Assembly: GCA_018700655.1 (NCBI GenBank)
Contig: JABIUG010000087.1
Coordinates: 1 to 6,364, forward strand
From: Rhodospirillaceae bacterium
Lineage (GTDB): Bacteria; Pseudomonadota; Alphaproteobacteria; SP197
Direction: 5' to 3'
Length of the DNA: 6,364 nt
Of the stretch, positions 1 through 6,355 are shown piece by piece. Each line of letters opens with the position of its first letter. The stretch's first letter is position 1. The translations under genes and the position numbers were made by a program. The notes below the pieces were generated by a model. The model made no database searches, had not been told where the DNA came from, and saw nothing but the letters and a program-made list of their open reading frames with translations.

Positions 1-354
1 CCCGGCGACCTTGTGGGAGTCGATCATGACATCGTTGGGCCACTTGCAGACGGCGCGTGGCAAGTCCGGTGCGAGAAAATCGACGGTTTCCGCGACCGCC
101 AGTCCGGCGACCAGAGCGATCTGTGGCGCTTCTGCAGGTTCGCATTGCGGCCGCAGAATGAAAGAGGTGTACGAATTGCCAGGCGGTGACGCAAAAGACT
201 TGCCACGGCGGCCCCTGCCCGCACTTTGGCTGCGCGCGCGAACTACGGTCCAGGCCGGCGCATCCTTGCCGGCCAGGATCAGGGCTTCATCGTTGGTGCT
301 GGCGACAGTCTCGTGATCAATGAGTCTGAGGTTCGCCCAGTCGCTCCCGCTCAC
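1..354 (-). CDS. birA: Biotin--[acetyl-CoA-carboxylase] ligase, N-terminal part (runs off left edge)
   Basis: Biotin protein ligase, a cytoplasmic enzyme that activates biotin with ATP to biotinyl-5'-AMP and transfers it to the carrier lysine of biotin carboxylases. The first 118 residues are visible and the reading frame is open to the window edge. Motifs in order: STN at residues 19-21 of the catalytic-domain start, the biotinyl-AMP-binding loop GRGRRG at 46-51 (R49 lines up with E. coli R118), and KWPND at 104-108, where K104 matches the biotin-contacting E. coli K183. The catalytic domain begins almost at once, so there is no N-terminal helix-turn-helix: this is a single-function ligase, not an E. 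coli-like repressor of biotin genes. The start is GTG, the first in-frame start that keeps the STN motif; no in-frame ATG occurs until residue 110. The GTG overlaps the nuoN stop (GTGA), which implies translational coupling, and no clear ribosome site is seen. Family assignment is secure; the C-terminal part is outside the window. Confidence 0.95.
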   Translation of the reverse strand, partial: MSGSDWANLRLIDHETVASTNDEALILAGKDAPAWTVVRARSQSAGRGRRGKSFASPPGNSYTSFILRPQCEPAEAPQIALVAGLAVAETVDFLAPDLPRAVCKWPNDVMIDSHKVAG

Positions 355-1835
355 TGCGCAAGAGCGGCTTGCGCGCTCTCTGCTGCTGCGGGAACCAGGG
401 AGAGCGAAGCGGCACCGGAACCGTCGAGCAGCGGGCCGGTGTAAACGAAGAAAAGCAGGGTTGCGATGGCGGCCAGCCCGATTACCGGCCATACCTCGCG
501 CCCAATCGGGCGGTCGAAACCGTCAACCGGCTCATCGAAGTACATGATCTTGACGATGCGAATGTAATAGAACGCACCGATCACGCTGGTCAGTACGCCG
601 ACAACGGCCAGGGTGTAGAGACCCTCGTTGATCGCGGCCATGAAGACATAAAACTTGCCGAAAAAGCCGGCGAGCGGCGGGATACCTGCCATTGAAAACA
701 TGAAGATCGCAAAACACAGCGCCAGTTGCGGTCGGCTGCGCGATAGACCGGCAAGGTCTGCGATATCCTCCACCATGGCGCCACCGCGACGCATGGTGAG
801 GATGCATCCCCATGTACCCAGGCCCATCACGACGTAGATCGCGAGATAAATCGCGACGCCGTTGATGCCCTCTGCCGTGCCGGCAGCAAGTCCGACAAGG
901 GCAAAACCGACATGGCCGATCGAGCTGTAGGCCATCAGGCGCTTGATATTGTGCTGGCCGATCGCGCCGACCGCGCCAAGGAACATCGATGCGACGGCAA
1001 GCAGGAAGACAATCTGTTGCCACTGATCGAACAGGCCACCGAACGGGCCCATCAGGACACGCATCAGCAACGCCATTGCCGCGACCTTGGGCGCGACCGA
1101 GAAGAATGCGGTTACCGGGGTCGGGGCACCTTCATAAACGTCGGGCGTCCACATGTGGAACGGCACGGCCGAGACCTTGAAGGCAAGGCCCGCAGCGATA
1201 AAGACGAGGCCGACTATGACACCGACGCCGATTTCCTCACCATGGCCAAGGACATCAGCCATCGTGGTAAACGAGGTCGTGCCGGTAAAGCCGTAAACCA
1301 GCGAACAGCCATAGAGCAGCATGCCCGAGGCAACCGCGCCCAGGACGAAGTATTTCAGGCCAGCTTCACTGGATCGCAGGTTGTCGCGCTGGAAGGCGGC
1401 ACAGACATAAAGCGCCAGGCTTTGCATCTCGAGGCCGACATAGAGCGACAGCAAGTCGTTGGCCGAAATCATGATGAACATGCCGAGCGTCGCGAAGACG
1501 ATTAGCACAGGGAATTCAAAGCGCTCCATACCCTCGCGCCGGATGAACCCGAGCGACATGATGAGCGTGAACCCTGCCCCGATCAGCACCAGGGTCTTCA
1601 TGAAGTCGCCAAAGACATCGACCATGACAAGGCCGCCAAAGGCCGGCCCGGCGCCTGTCTGGAGGTGAACCAGGAACCCGGCGACGACAAAGGCGGCAAT
1701 GGCCACCCAGGCGATGATACGTGCTGGGTTCTTGATCGGCAGGAAGACACCCAGCATCAGCATTGTCATGCCGACCACCGCGAACCAGAGTTCGGGCAGG
1801 ATGGCGCCGAGATCGGAAAGAAGCATTTCGTGCAT
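351..1835 (-). CDS. nuoN: NADH-quinone oxidoreductase subunit N
   Basis: Antiporter-like membrane subunit of complex I, one of three proton-translocating modules and the one nearest the quinone end (homologue of mitochondrial ND2). It is 494 residues, against about 485 in E. coli, and highly hydrophobic, consistent with 14 membrane helices. The proton-antiporter domain spans roughly residues 125-425. Channel residues are all present: E136 in TM5 (in YVGLE), K220 in TM7 (AFKVSAVPFHMW), K250 in TM8 (APKVAAM) and K394 in TM12 (FFGKFYVF), matching E. coli E133, K217, K247 and K395. The C-terminus (about 471-494) is an Ala/Ser-rich tail after the last helix. It lies 11 nt after nuoM, and its TGA stop overlaps the birA GTG. 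Start choice is not settled: ATG at 1835 has AGGGGG seven bases upstream, whereas ATG at 1826 (residue 4) has AAGGGG nine bases upstream. Mrp-type antiporter subunits are related, but the nuoJKLM neighbours exclude that reading. Confidence 0.98.
   Translation of the reverse strand: MHEMLLSDLGAILPELWFAVVGMTMLMLGVFLPIKNPARIIAWVAIAAFVVAGFLVHLQTGAGPAFGGLVMVDVFGDFMKTLVLIGAGFTLIMSLGFIRREGMERFEFPVLIVFATLGMFIMISANDLLSLYVGLEMQSLALYVCAAFQRDNLRSSEAGLKYFVLGAVASGMLLYGCSLVYGFTGTTSFTTMADVLGHGEEIGVGVIVGLVFIAAGLAFKVSAVPFHMWTPDVYEGAPTPVTAFFSVAPKVAAMALLMRVLMGPFGGLFDQWQQIVFLLAVASMFLGAVGAIGQHNIKRLMAYSSIGHVGFALVGLAAGTAEGINGVAIYLAIYVVMGLGTWGCILTMRRGGAMVEDIADLAGLSRSRPQLALCFAIFMFSMAGIPPLAGFFGKFYVFMAAINEGLYTLAVVGVLTSVIGAFYYIRIVKIMYFDEPVDGFDRPIGREVWPVIGLAAIATLLFFVYTGPLLDGSGAASLSLVPAAAESAQAALAQ
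356..374 (-). repeat. Perfect inverted repeat (hairpin) just before the birA start
   Basis: In the mRNA sense, GCGCAAG, then a five-base loop CCGCT, then CTTGCGC: a perfect 7-bp stem that ends one base before the birA GTG. It lies in the last codons of nuoN. An overlapping, mutually exclusive 6-bp stem (AGAGCG at 374-379 with CGCTCT at 361-366) can also be drawn. No U-run follows, so it is not an intrinsic terminator. A role in holding back birA initiation unless nuoN is being translated is inference only. Confidence 0.45.
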
Positions 1836-1848
1836 CCCCTTGCCCCCT
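1836..1848 (-). promoter_or_regulatory. Double ribosome binding site of nuoN
   Basis: Two purine runs stand side by side between the nuoM TAG and nuoN. AGGGGG (1843-1848) is seven bases before the ATG at 1835, and AAGGGG (1836-1841) touches that ATG but is nine bases before the next in-frame ATG at 1826. Either start could be used; the longer one is annotated here, and the proteins would differ by three residues. Confidence 0.6.
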
Positions 1849-3352
1849 AGTTGGCTGACTGGGCCAGCATGCTCGCGCCCTGGGTCTGTTCAACCAGGTG
1901 TTCGACGGAGACATGCATGACGTTGAGGAAAGGATCGGGCCAGATGCCCATGACAAGCACGGCGATAATCAGCGGCACGAAATAGATCAGCTCGCGCCGA
2001 TTGCAGTCGACAATGGTCTTGAGGTCTTCGTGCACCAGTTCGCCAAAGACGACCCGGCGATAGAGCCAGAGCATGTAGGCCGCACCCAGGATAATACCGG
2101 TGGTCGCAAGCAGCGCGACCCAGGTGTTGGCCTGGAAGACACCGACCAGCACGAGGAACTCCCCGACGAAGCCCGAGGTCCCAGGCAGACCGACGGATGC
2201 CAGCATGAAGACCATGAAGATGAAGGCATAACGCGGCATCCGGTTCACGAGGCCGCCGTATCGTGCGATCTCGCGGCTGTGGATGCGGTCATAAACGACG
2301 CCGACACAAAGGAAGAGTGCGGCTGAAACGACGCCGTGTGAGAGCATCTGATAGATGCCGCCCTCGATACCCTGCTGGTTCAGCGAAAAGATGCCGATCG
2401 TCACGAAACCCATATGGGCGACTGATGAATAGGCAATCAACTTCTTCATGTCTTGCTGCATCAAGGCAACAAGCGATGTGTAGATGATCGCGATAATCGA
2501 AAGCGTGAAGACCAGCGGCGTGAAGAATTCGGAGGCTTCCGGCAACATCGGCAACGAGAACCGCAGGAAACCGTAGCCGCCCATCTTCAGGAGCACGCCG
2601 GCCAGGATGACCGAACCCGCGGTCGGCGCTTCGACATGGGCGTCAGGCAACCAGGTATGGACCGGCCACATCGGAACCTTGACTGCGAAGGACGCGAACA
2701 TGGCGAGCCAGAGCCAGCGCTGCATGTCTTCGCCGAAACCGGCATTCATCAAGTCGGGAATGCTGGTCGTCCCAGCCTCGAAATACATCACCAGAAGGGC
2801 AACCAGCAGCAGGACAGAGCCGACCAGTGTGTAGAGGAAAAACTTGAATGCCGCGTAGATCCGGCGAGGTCCGCCCCAGACGCCGATGATCAGGAACATC
2901 GGGATCAGCATGGCCTCGAAGAACAGATAGAACAGGACGAAATCGAGCGACGAGAAGACGCCGATCATCAGCGATTCCATGACCAGGAACGCGACCATGT
3001 ATTCCTTTACGCGTTTCTGGATGGCTTCCCAGGAACAAAGGATACAGACCGGTGTGAGAAAGGCCGCAAGGATGATCAGGAAGAGCGAGATACCGTCGAT
3101 ACCGAGGTAATACTGAATGCCGTAGGACGGGATCCAAGCCTTCTGCTCGACAAACTGGAACTCCGCGGTCGAGGGATCAAACATGATCCAGATCGCGACC
3201 GACACGATCAGAACAAAGACCGAAGTCCAGAGTGCGGTGTAGCGGGCATTGCTGGCGGCCTTTGCTTCATCGTCATTGCGAATCAGCAGGACAGCCACCG
3301 CCCCGACGAGGGGCAGGAAAATGGCAATGGAGAGGAGCGGCCAATCGTACAT
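1847..3352 (-). CDS. nuoM: NADH-quinone oxidoreductase subunit M
   Basis: Middle antiporter-like subunit of the complex I membrane arm (homologue of mitochondrial ND4), which moves one proton per catalytic cycle across the inner membrane. It is 501 residues, against 509 in E. coli, with about 14 predicted membrane helices and the proton-antiporter domain at roughly residues 130-425. Key residues seen: E146 in TM5 (FYLFFEAMLIPM), K225 in TM7 (FAVKVPMWPVHTWLPDAH), K256 in TM8 (VLLKMGGYG) and E398 in TM12 (GFVGEFL). These match E. coli E144, K234, K265 and E407; a glutamate rather than lysine in TM12 is the NuoM signature and separates it from NuoN and NuoL. The ATG start is backed by AAGGGAG seven bases upstream, which overlaps the nuoL TAA stop. 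The gene ends in TAG, 11 nt before nuoN. nuoM and nuoL lie in the same codon phase, which makes a long but meaningless antisense reading frame across both. Confidence 0.98.
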   Translation of the reverse strand: MYDWPLLSIAIFLPLVGAVAVLLIRNDDEAKAASNARYTALWTSVFVLIVSVAIWIMFDPSTAEFQFVEQKAWIPSYGIQYYLGIDGISLFLIILAAFLTPVCILCSWEAIQKRVKEYMVAFLVMESLMIGVFSSLDFVLFYLFFEAMLIPMFLIIGVWGGPRRIYAAFKFFLYTLVGSVLLLVALLVMYFEAGTTSIPDLMNAGFGEDMQRWLWLAMFASFAVKVPMWPVHTWLPDAHVEAPTAGSVILAGVLLKMGGYGFLRFSLPMLPEASEFFTPLVFTLSIIAIIYTSLVALMQQDMKKLIAYSSVAHMGFVTIGIFSLNQQGIEGGIYQMLSHGVVSAALFLCVGVVYDRIHSREIARYGGLVNRMPRYAFIFMVFMLASVGLPGTSGFVGEFLVLVGVFQANTWVALLATTGIILGAAYMLWLYRRVVFGELVHEDLKTIVDCNRRELIYFVPLIIAVLVMGIWPDPFLNVMHVSVEHLVEQTQGASMLAQSAN

Positions 3353-3359
3353 CGTGTCG

Positions 3360-3366
3360 CTCCCTT
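3360..3366 (-). promoter_or_regulatory. Ribosome binding site of nuoM
   Basis: AAGGGAG, seven bases before the nuoM ATG and overlapping the last two bases of the nuoL TAA stop. Confidence 0.8.
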
Positions 3367-5413
3367 AACCCCAGAACCTGAAGAGGAACCAGCTCGCCAC
3401 AACGACCACACCGATCAGCATGGCGCAGGCATAGTGGTAAACATAACCCGACTGCAGCGTTTTCACGCGCCGTGCGATATCCATCGTGGCCGCGGCAACG
3501 CCGTCCGGCCCGAGACCGTCGATCACTTCTTCATCAACGGATTTCCACAGGCCGTAACCCAGGCGCTTGGCAGGGCGTACCCACATCCAGTCGAACAGCT
3601 CGTCGAAATACCACTTGTTCAGCAGGAACTTGTAGAGAGGGCGGAACTGGCTGGCCAAAAGGCCCGGAATGTAGGTTCTGAACTTGTAGCAGAACCAGCC
3701 GGTTGCGAAGCCGGAAACGACGAACAGCAGGATCATGACCTTGACCCAGGTTGGCGTTTCCTCATGGGCCTTGTCGATGATGCTGGGCGCGAAATGCGCT
3801 GCCGTAGCTGAGGTATCGTCTCCGTGGCCGGCTTCTTCGGTCGTCATCTCTTCGGAATCGGTCTCGCCATGCGTTTCTGCACTGGCCATCACGACCGGGG
3901 CCATTTTTATGGAATCACCAAAGAACGCACCACCGCCATGACTGACCATCTGGCCGCCGAACATGCTGTAACCGCCGATCACTGCACCAACGGCCAGGAC
4001 GGTCAGCGGCACCCACATGACCTTCGGCGCTTCGTGGGCGTGATCAAAGGTTTCCTTGGTCATGCGCGGTTTGCCATGGAAAGTCATGAGAATCAGACGG
4101 CAGGAATAAAGCGCAGTAAGGAAAGCCGCGCCGGCACCCATCCAGAATGCGTACCGACCTGCGAAGGTGTTCGTCACATAGGCTGACTCGATGATCAGAT
4201 CCTTGGAGTAGTAGCCGGCAAACAGCGGAACACCTGCCAATGCCAGGCTTCCGATCCACATGAACGCATAGGTGATGGGGAGCTTGCGCCAGAGTCCGCC
4301 CATGCGGCGCATGTCCTGCTCATCGCTCATGGCGTGAATGACCGAGCCCGAGCAAAGGAACAGCAGCGCCTTGAAACAGGCATGGGTGGCCAGATGGAAG
4401 AGCGCGACCGGATAGGCGCCGACACCACAGGCAAAGAACATGTAACCAAGCTGGCTGCAGGTCGAATAGGCGATCACACGTTTGATGTCGTTCTGCGTGA
4501 TGGCGATCGTTGCGGCAAAGAGAGCAGTGGAGGCACCGACAATCGTCACCACGATGAGCGCCGTCGTAGAATAACTAAACATCGGTGAGAGGCGGACGAC
4601 CATGAAGACACCGGCCGTCACCATCGTCGCGGCATGGATCAGGGCCGAAACGGGGGTCGGACCTTCCATCGCGTCTGGCAGCCAGGTGTGGAGCGGGACC
4701 TGTGCCGACTTGCCCATCGCGCCGACAAACAACAACAGACAAAGCACCGTGATGGTGTCGAATTCCCAGGAAAGGAACCCCATCGTGCTTCCCGCATGGT
4801 CGGGCACGGCCGCAAAGACCGCATCGAAGGCGACCGAATTGAAGACCAGGAAGACACCCATGATGCCAAGCGCAAAACCGAAATCACCCACGCGGTTGAC
4901 CAGGAAGGCCTTGATCGCGGCAGCGTTGGCGCTGGGCCGCTTGTACCAGAAGCCGATCAGCAGATAGCTGCAGACTCCCACCCCTTCCCAGCCAAAGAAC
5001 ATCTGGACGAAGTTGTCGGCCGTCACGAGCATCAGCATCGCGAAGGTGAAGAGCGACAGATAGGCAAAGAAACGCGGTCGATGCGGGTCGTGTTCCATGT
5101 ATCCCAGTGAATAGACATGGACGACGGCCGAAACCGTGGTGACGACAATCAGCATTACGGCGGTGACCTGGTCAAAATAGAGTGCCCAGTCGACCTCGAA
5201 GGCGCCGGAATCGATCCATGTGAACAGGTAGACGGTGAAGGCTTGCTGGCTGTCGATGATCTGGAAGAACGTAATCCAGGAAAGCACGGCCGATGCGACC
5301 AGCAGAACACAGGTCAGGATGGGTGCTGCCTTGGGGCCAAGCTGGCGACCGAACAGGCCGGCGAGAATCGCGCCGATCAGAGGCAGAAATACGATGGCGG
5401 CTGCGTGCGTCAC
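3365..5413 (-). CDS. nuoL: NADH-quinone oxidoreductase subunit L
   Basis: Distal antiporter-like subunit of complex I (homologue of mitochondrial ND5). It is 682 residues, against 613 in E. coli. The N-terminal ND5 domain is at about 60-112 and the antiporter domain at about 128-420. Channel residues present: E143 (FFGWEGVG, TM5), K235 (GKSAQVPLHTWLPDAMEGPTP, TM7), H260 (SALIHAATMVTAG, TM8), K348 (THACFKALLF, TM11) and K404-D405 (YYSKD, TM12), matching E. coli E144, K229, H254, K342, K399 and D400. After TM14 (about 465-487) comes a long polar loop rich in Asp/Glu (about 505-540), then TM15 (about 556-576), the lateral helix HL (about 577-655) that braces NuoM and NuoN, and TM16 (about 658-679). 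The start is GTG: the same frame has the nuoK stop six bases upstream, and the first internal Met is near residue 87. The ribosome site is weak. It lies 6 nt after nuoK and 12 nt before nuoM. Confidence 0.98.
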   Translation of the reverse strand: MTHAAAIVFLPLIGAILAGLFGRQLGPKAAPILTCVLLVASAVLSWITFFQIIDSQQAFTVYLFTWIDSGAFEVDWALYFDQVTAVMLIVVTTVSAVVHVYSLGYMEHDPHRPRFFAYLSLFTFAMLMLVTADNFVQMFFGWEGVGVCSYLLIGFWYKRPSANAAAIKAFLVNRVGDFGFALGIMGVFLVFNSVAFDAVFAAVPDHAGSTMGFLSWEFDTITVLCLLLFVGAMGKSAQVPLHTWLPDAMEGPTPVSALIHAATMVTAGVFMVVRLSPMFSYSTTALIVVTIVGASTALFAATIAITQNDIKRVIAYSTCSQLGYMFFACGVGAYPVALFHLATHACFKALLFLCSGSVIHAMSDEQDMRRMGGLWRKLPITYAFMWIGSLALAGVPLFAGYYSKDLIIESAYVTNTFAGRYAFWMGAGAAFLTALYSCRLILMTFHGKPRMTKETFDHAHEAPKVMWVPLTVLAVGAVIGGYSMFGGQMVSHGGGAFFGDSIKMAPVVMASAETHGETDSEEMTTEEAGHGDDTSATAAHFAPSIIDKAHEETPTWVKVMILLFVVSGFATGWFCYKFRTYIPGLLASQFRPLYKFLLNKWYFDELFDWMWVRPAKRLGYGLWKSVDEEVIDGLGPDGVAAATMDIARRVKTLQSGYVYHYACAMLIGVVVVASWFLFRFWG

Positions 5414-5419
5414 CTCTGG

Positions 5420-5728
5420 TCAGCCTTTCATCATGTTGATGTCCTCAACCGCGATCGAACCGCGGTTTCGGAAATAGACAACGAGGATAGCAAGACCGAT
5501 GGCGGCTTCGGCCGCAGCCACGGTCAGGACCAGCATCGCGAAGATCTGGCCGACGAGATCCCCCAGTTCGACGGAAAATGCCACCAGGTTGATGTTGACC
5601 GCCAGCAGCATCAGCTCGACCGACATCAGGATGATGATGACGTTCTTGCGATTCAGGAAGATGCCCAGAATGCCCAGCGTGAACAGGATCGCGGCAACGG
5701 TGAGATAATGCGCGAGACCAATTTCCAT
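5420..5728 (-). CDS. nuoK: NADH-quinone oxidoreductase subunit K
   Basis: Small three-helix membrane subunit of complex I (homologue of mitochondrial ND4L), lying between NuoJ and NuoN in the membrane arm and carrying part of the central hydrophilic axis. It is 102 residues, close to the 100 of E. coli. Three hydrophobic helices are evident at about 4-24, 28-51 and 58-86. The two buried glutamates essential for coupling in E. coli (E36, E72) are here as E38 (MSVELM) and E74 (AAAEAAIGLA). The start is the ATG at 5728 because it begins the conserved MEIGLAHYL opening, lies one base after the nuoJ TGA and has a strong AGGGGAGGG ribosome site eight bases upstream, inside the nuoJ 3' end. Longer in-frame versions reaching back to 5800 would overlap nuoJ and add a polar leader unknown in the family, so they are rejected. 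Confidence 0.98.
   Translation of the reverse strand: MEIGLAHYLTVAAILFTLGILGIFLNRKNVIIILMSVELMLLAVNINLVAFSVELGDLVGQIFAMLVLTVAAAEAAIGLAILVVYFRNRGSIAVEDINMMKG
5424..5428 (-). promoter_or_regulatory. Weak ribosome binding site of nuoL
   Basis: AAAGG, ten bases before the nuoL GTG, within the last codons of nuoK. A second short purine run (AGAG) directly touches the GTG but is too close to act as a normal site. The match is clearly poorer than those of nuoJ, nuoK and nuoM, so nuoL may depend on ribosomes ending on nuoK only six bases away. Confidence 0.4.
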
Positions 5729-5729
5729 G

Positions 5730-6341
5730 TCAGACGCCCTCCCCTGAACGTACCTTGCGTACTTCGACGACATCTTCGGGCCGGCGCGTGATCTGATCAC
5801 TGATGCGCTGTCGTTTGATATCGCGATGACGCAGGGTCAGCACGATCGCGCCGATCATGGCGATCAGCAGAATGATGCCCGCTCCCTGGAACAGGAAGGC
5901 AAATTGCGTATAGAGCACGTCGCCGATCGCAGCCGTGTTGCTGCGGTCTGCCAGGGCCGGGATAGGTGATTGGCCGATACCGGTGAGCTCGGGCTGCATT
6001 TGCCATGCGCCACCCACCAGCACCAGTTCGACCATCAGGATGAGCCCGATCAGGGCTCCAATCGGCAGGTATTGCAGGAATCCCTGGCGTATCTCTGTGA
6101 GGTTGATGTCGAGCATCATCACGACAAACAGGAACAGCACCGCGACCGCGCCGACATAAACAACGACCAGGATCATCGCCAGGAATTCAGCTCCGATGAG
6201 GACGAACAAGGCGGCGGCGTTAAAGAACGCCAGAATGAGGTAAAGCACTGAATGAACGGGATTGCGGGCTGAAATCACCATCACGGCCGATGCCAGAAGC
6301 ACGGTTGCGAAGAGATAAAACGTGGCAGTCTGGAGAATCAT
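5730..6341 (-). CDS. nuoJ: NADH-quinone oxidoreductase subunit J
   Basis: Membrane subunit of complex I (homologue of mitochondrial ND6), next to NuoK and NuoA near the quinone channel. Its third helix carries the pi-bulge that rearranges during turnover and is thought to open and close the water wire to the pumping modules. It is 203 residues, against 184 in E. coli. Five membrane helices are visible, at about 6-25, 30-49, 53-77, 92-112 and 149-171. The conserved TM3 run VVYVGAVAVLFLFVVMMLD is at residues 60-78, with the conserved tyrosine Y62 and glycine G64. A basic cytoplasmic tail follows (about 171-203) and ends with EVRKV and a Gly-rich finish, typical of alphaproteobacterial NuoJ. ATG at 6341 follows AAGGGGGA by six bases and lies 12 nt after the nuoI stop. 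The 3' end also encodes the nuoK ribosome site. Confidence 0.98.
   Translation of the reverse strand: MILQTATFYLFATVLLASAVMVISARNPVHSVLYLILAFFNAAALFVLIGAEFLAMILVVVYVGAVAVLFLFVVMMLDINLTEIRQGFLQYLPIGALIGLILMVELVLVGGAWQMQPELTGIGQSPIPALADRSNTAAIGDVLYTQFAFLFQGAGIILLIAMIGAIVLTLRHRDIKRQRISDQITRRPEDVVEVRKVRSGEGV
5737..5745 (-). promoter_or_regulatory. Ribosome binding site of nuoK, inside nuoJ
   Basis: AGGGGAGGG, eight bases before the nuoK ATG and wholly inside the last codons of nuoJ (encoding part of Ser-Gly-Glu-Gly). This strong match to the anti-Shine-Dalgarno sequence decides the nuoK start in favour of 5728. Confidence 0.8.
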
Positions 6342-6347
6342 CGGTGT

Positions 6348-6355
6348 TCCCCCTT
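6348..6355 (-). promoter_or_regulatory. Ribosome binding site of nuoJ
   Basis: AAGGGGGA, six bases before the nuoJ ATG. Its first two bases are the last two of the putative nuoI TAA stop, so termination on nuoI and initiation on nuoJ are likely linked. Confidence 0.75.

Noticed and set aside
11..316. 101-residue plus-strand open frame opposite birA
   Set aside because: The minus strand here encodes unmistakable BirA motifs (GRGRRG, KWPND), and the plus-strand product resembles nothing known.
356..379. Intrinsic terminator between nuoN and birA
   Set aside because: The hairpin is real in sequence, but no U-run follows it and birA starts one base later, so termination here is not supported.
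912..1505. 197-residue plus-strand open frame opposite nuoN
   Set aside because: It is the reverse-complement phase of nuoN codons with strongly charged, low-information sequence; nuoN itself is well supported.
2453..3811. 452-residue plus-strand open frame opposite nuoM and nuoL
   Set aside because: It is in exact reverse-complement phase with two secure genes, has a highly skewed charged composition with no recognisable domain, and crosses the nuoL-nuoM gap only because both genes share a phase.
351..5413. Mrp-type Na+/H+ antiporter or hydrogenase-linked membrane module instead of complex I
   Set aside because: The three antiporter-like proteins are related to Mrp and Hyf/Ech subunits, but the J-K-L-M-N order, NuoJ and NuoK identities, the NuoL lateral helix and the TM12 residue pattern fit complex I only.
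5117..5791. 224-residue plus-strand open frame opposite nuoL, nuoK and nuoJ
   Set aside because: Same mirror-codon effect: it is in phase with nuoL and nuoK, is rich in Asp, Gln, Arg and His, and has no domain.
5420..5800. Longer nuoK starting at 5800 (or at the in-frame ATG at 5773)
   Set aside because: It would add a polar leader of up to 24 residues overlapping nuoJ; the conserved family start and a strong ribosome site both point to 5728.
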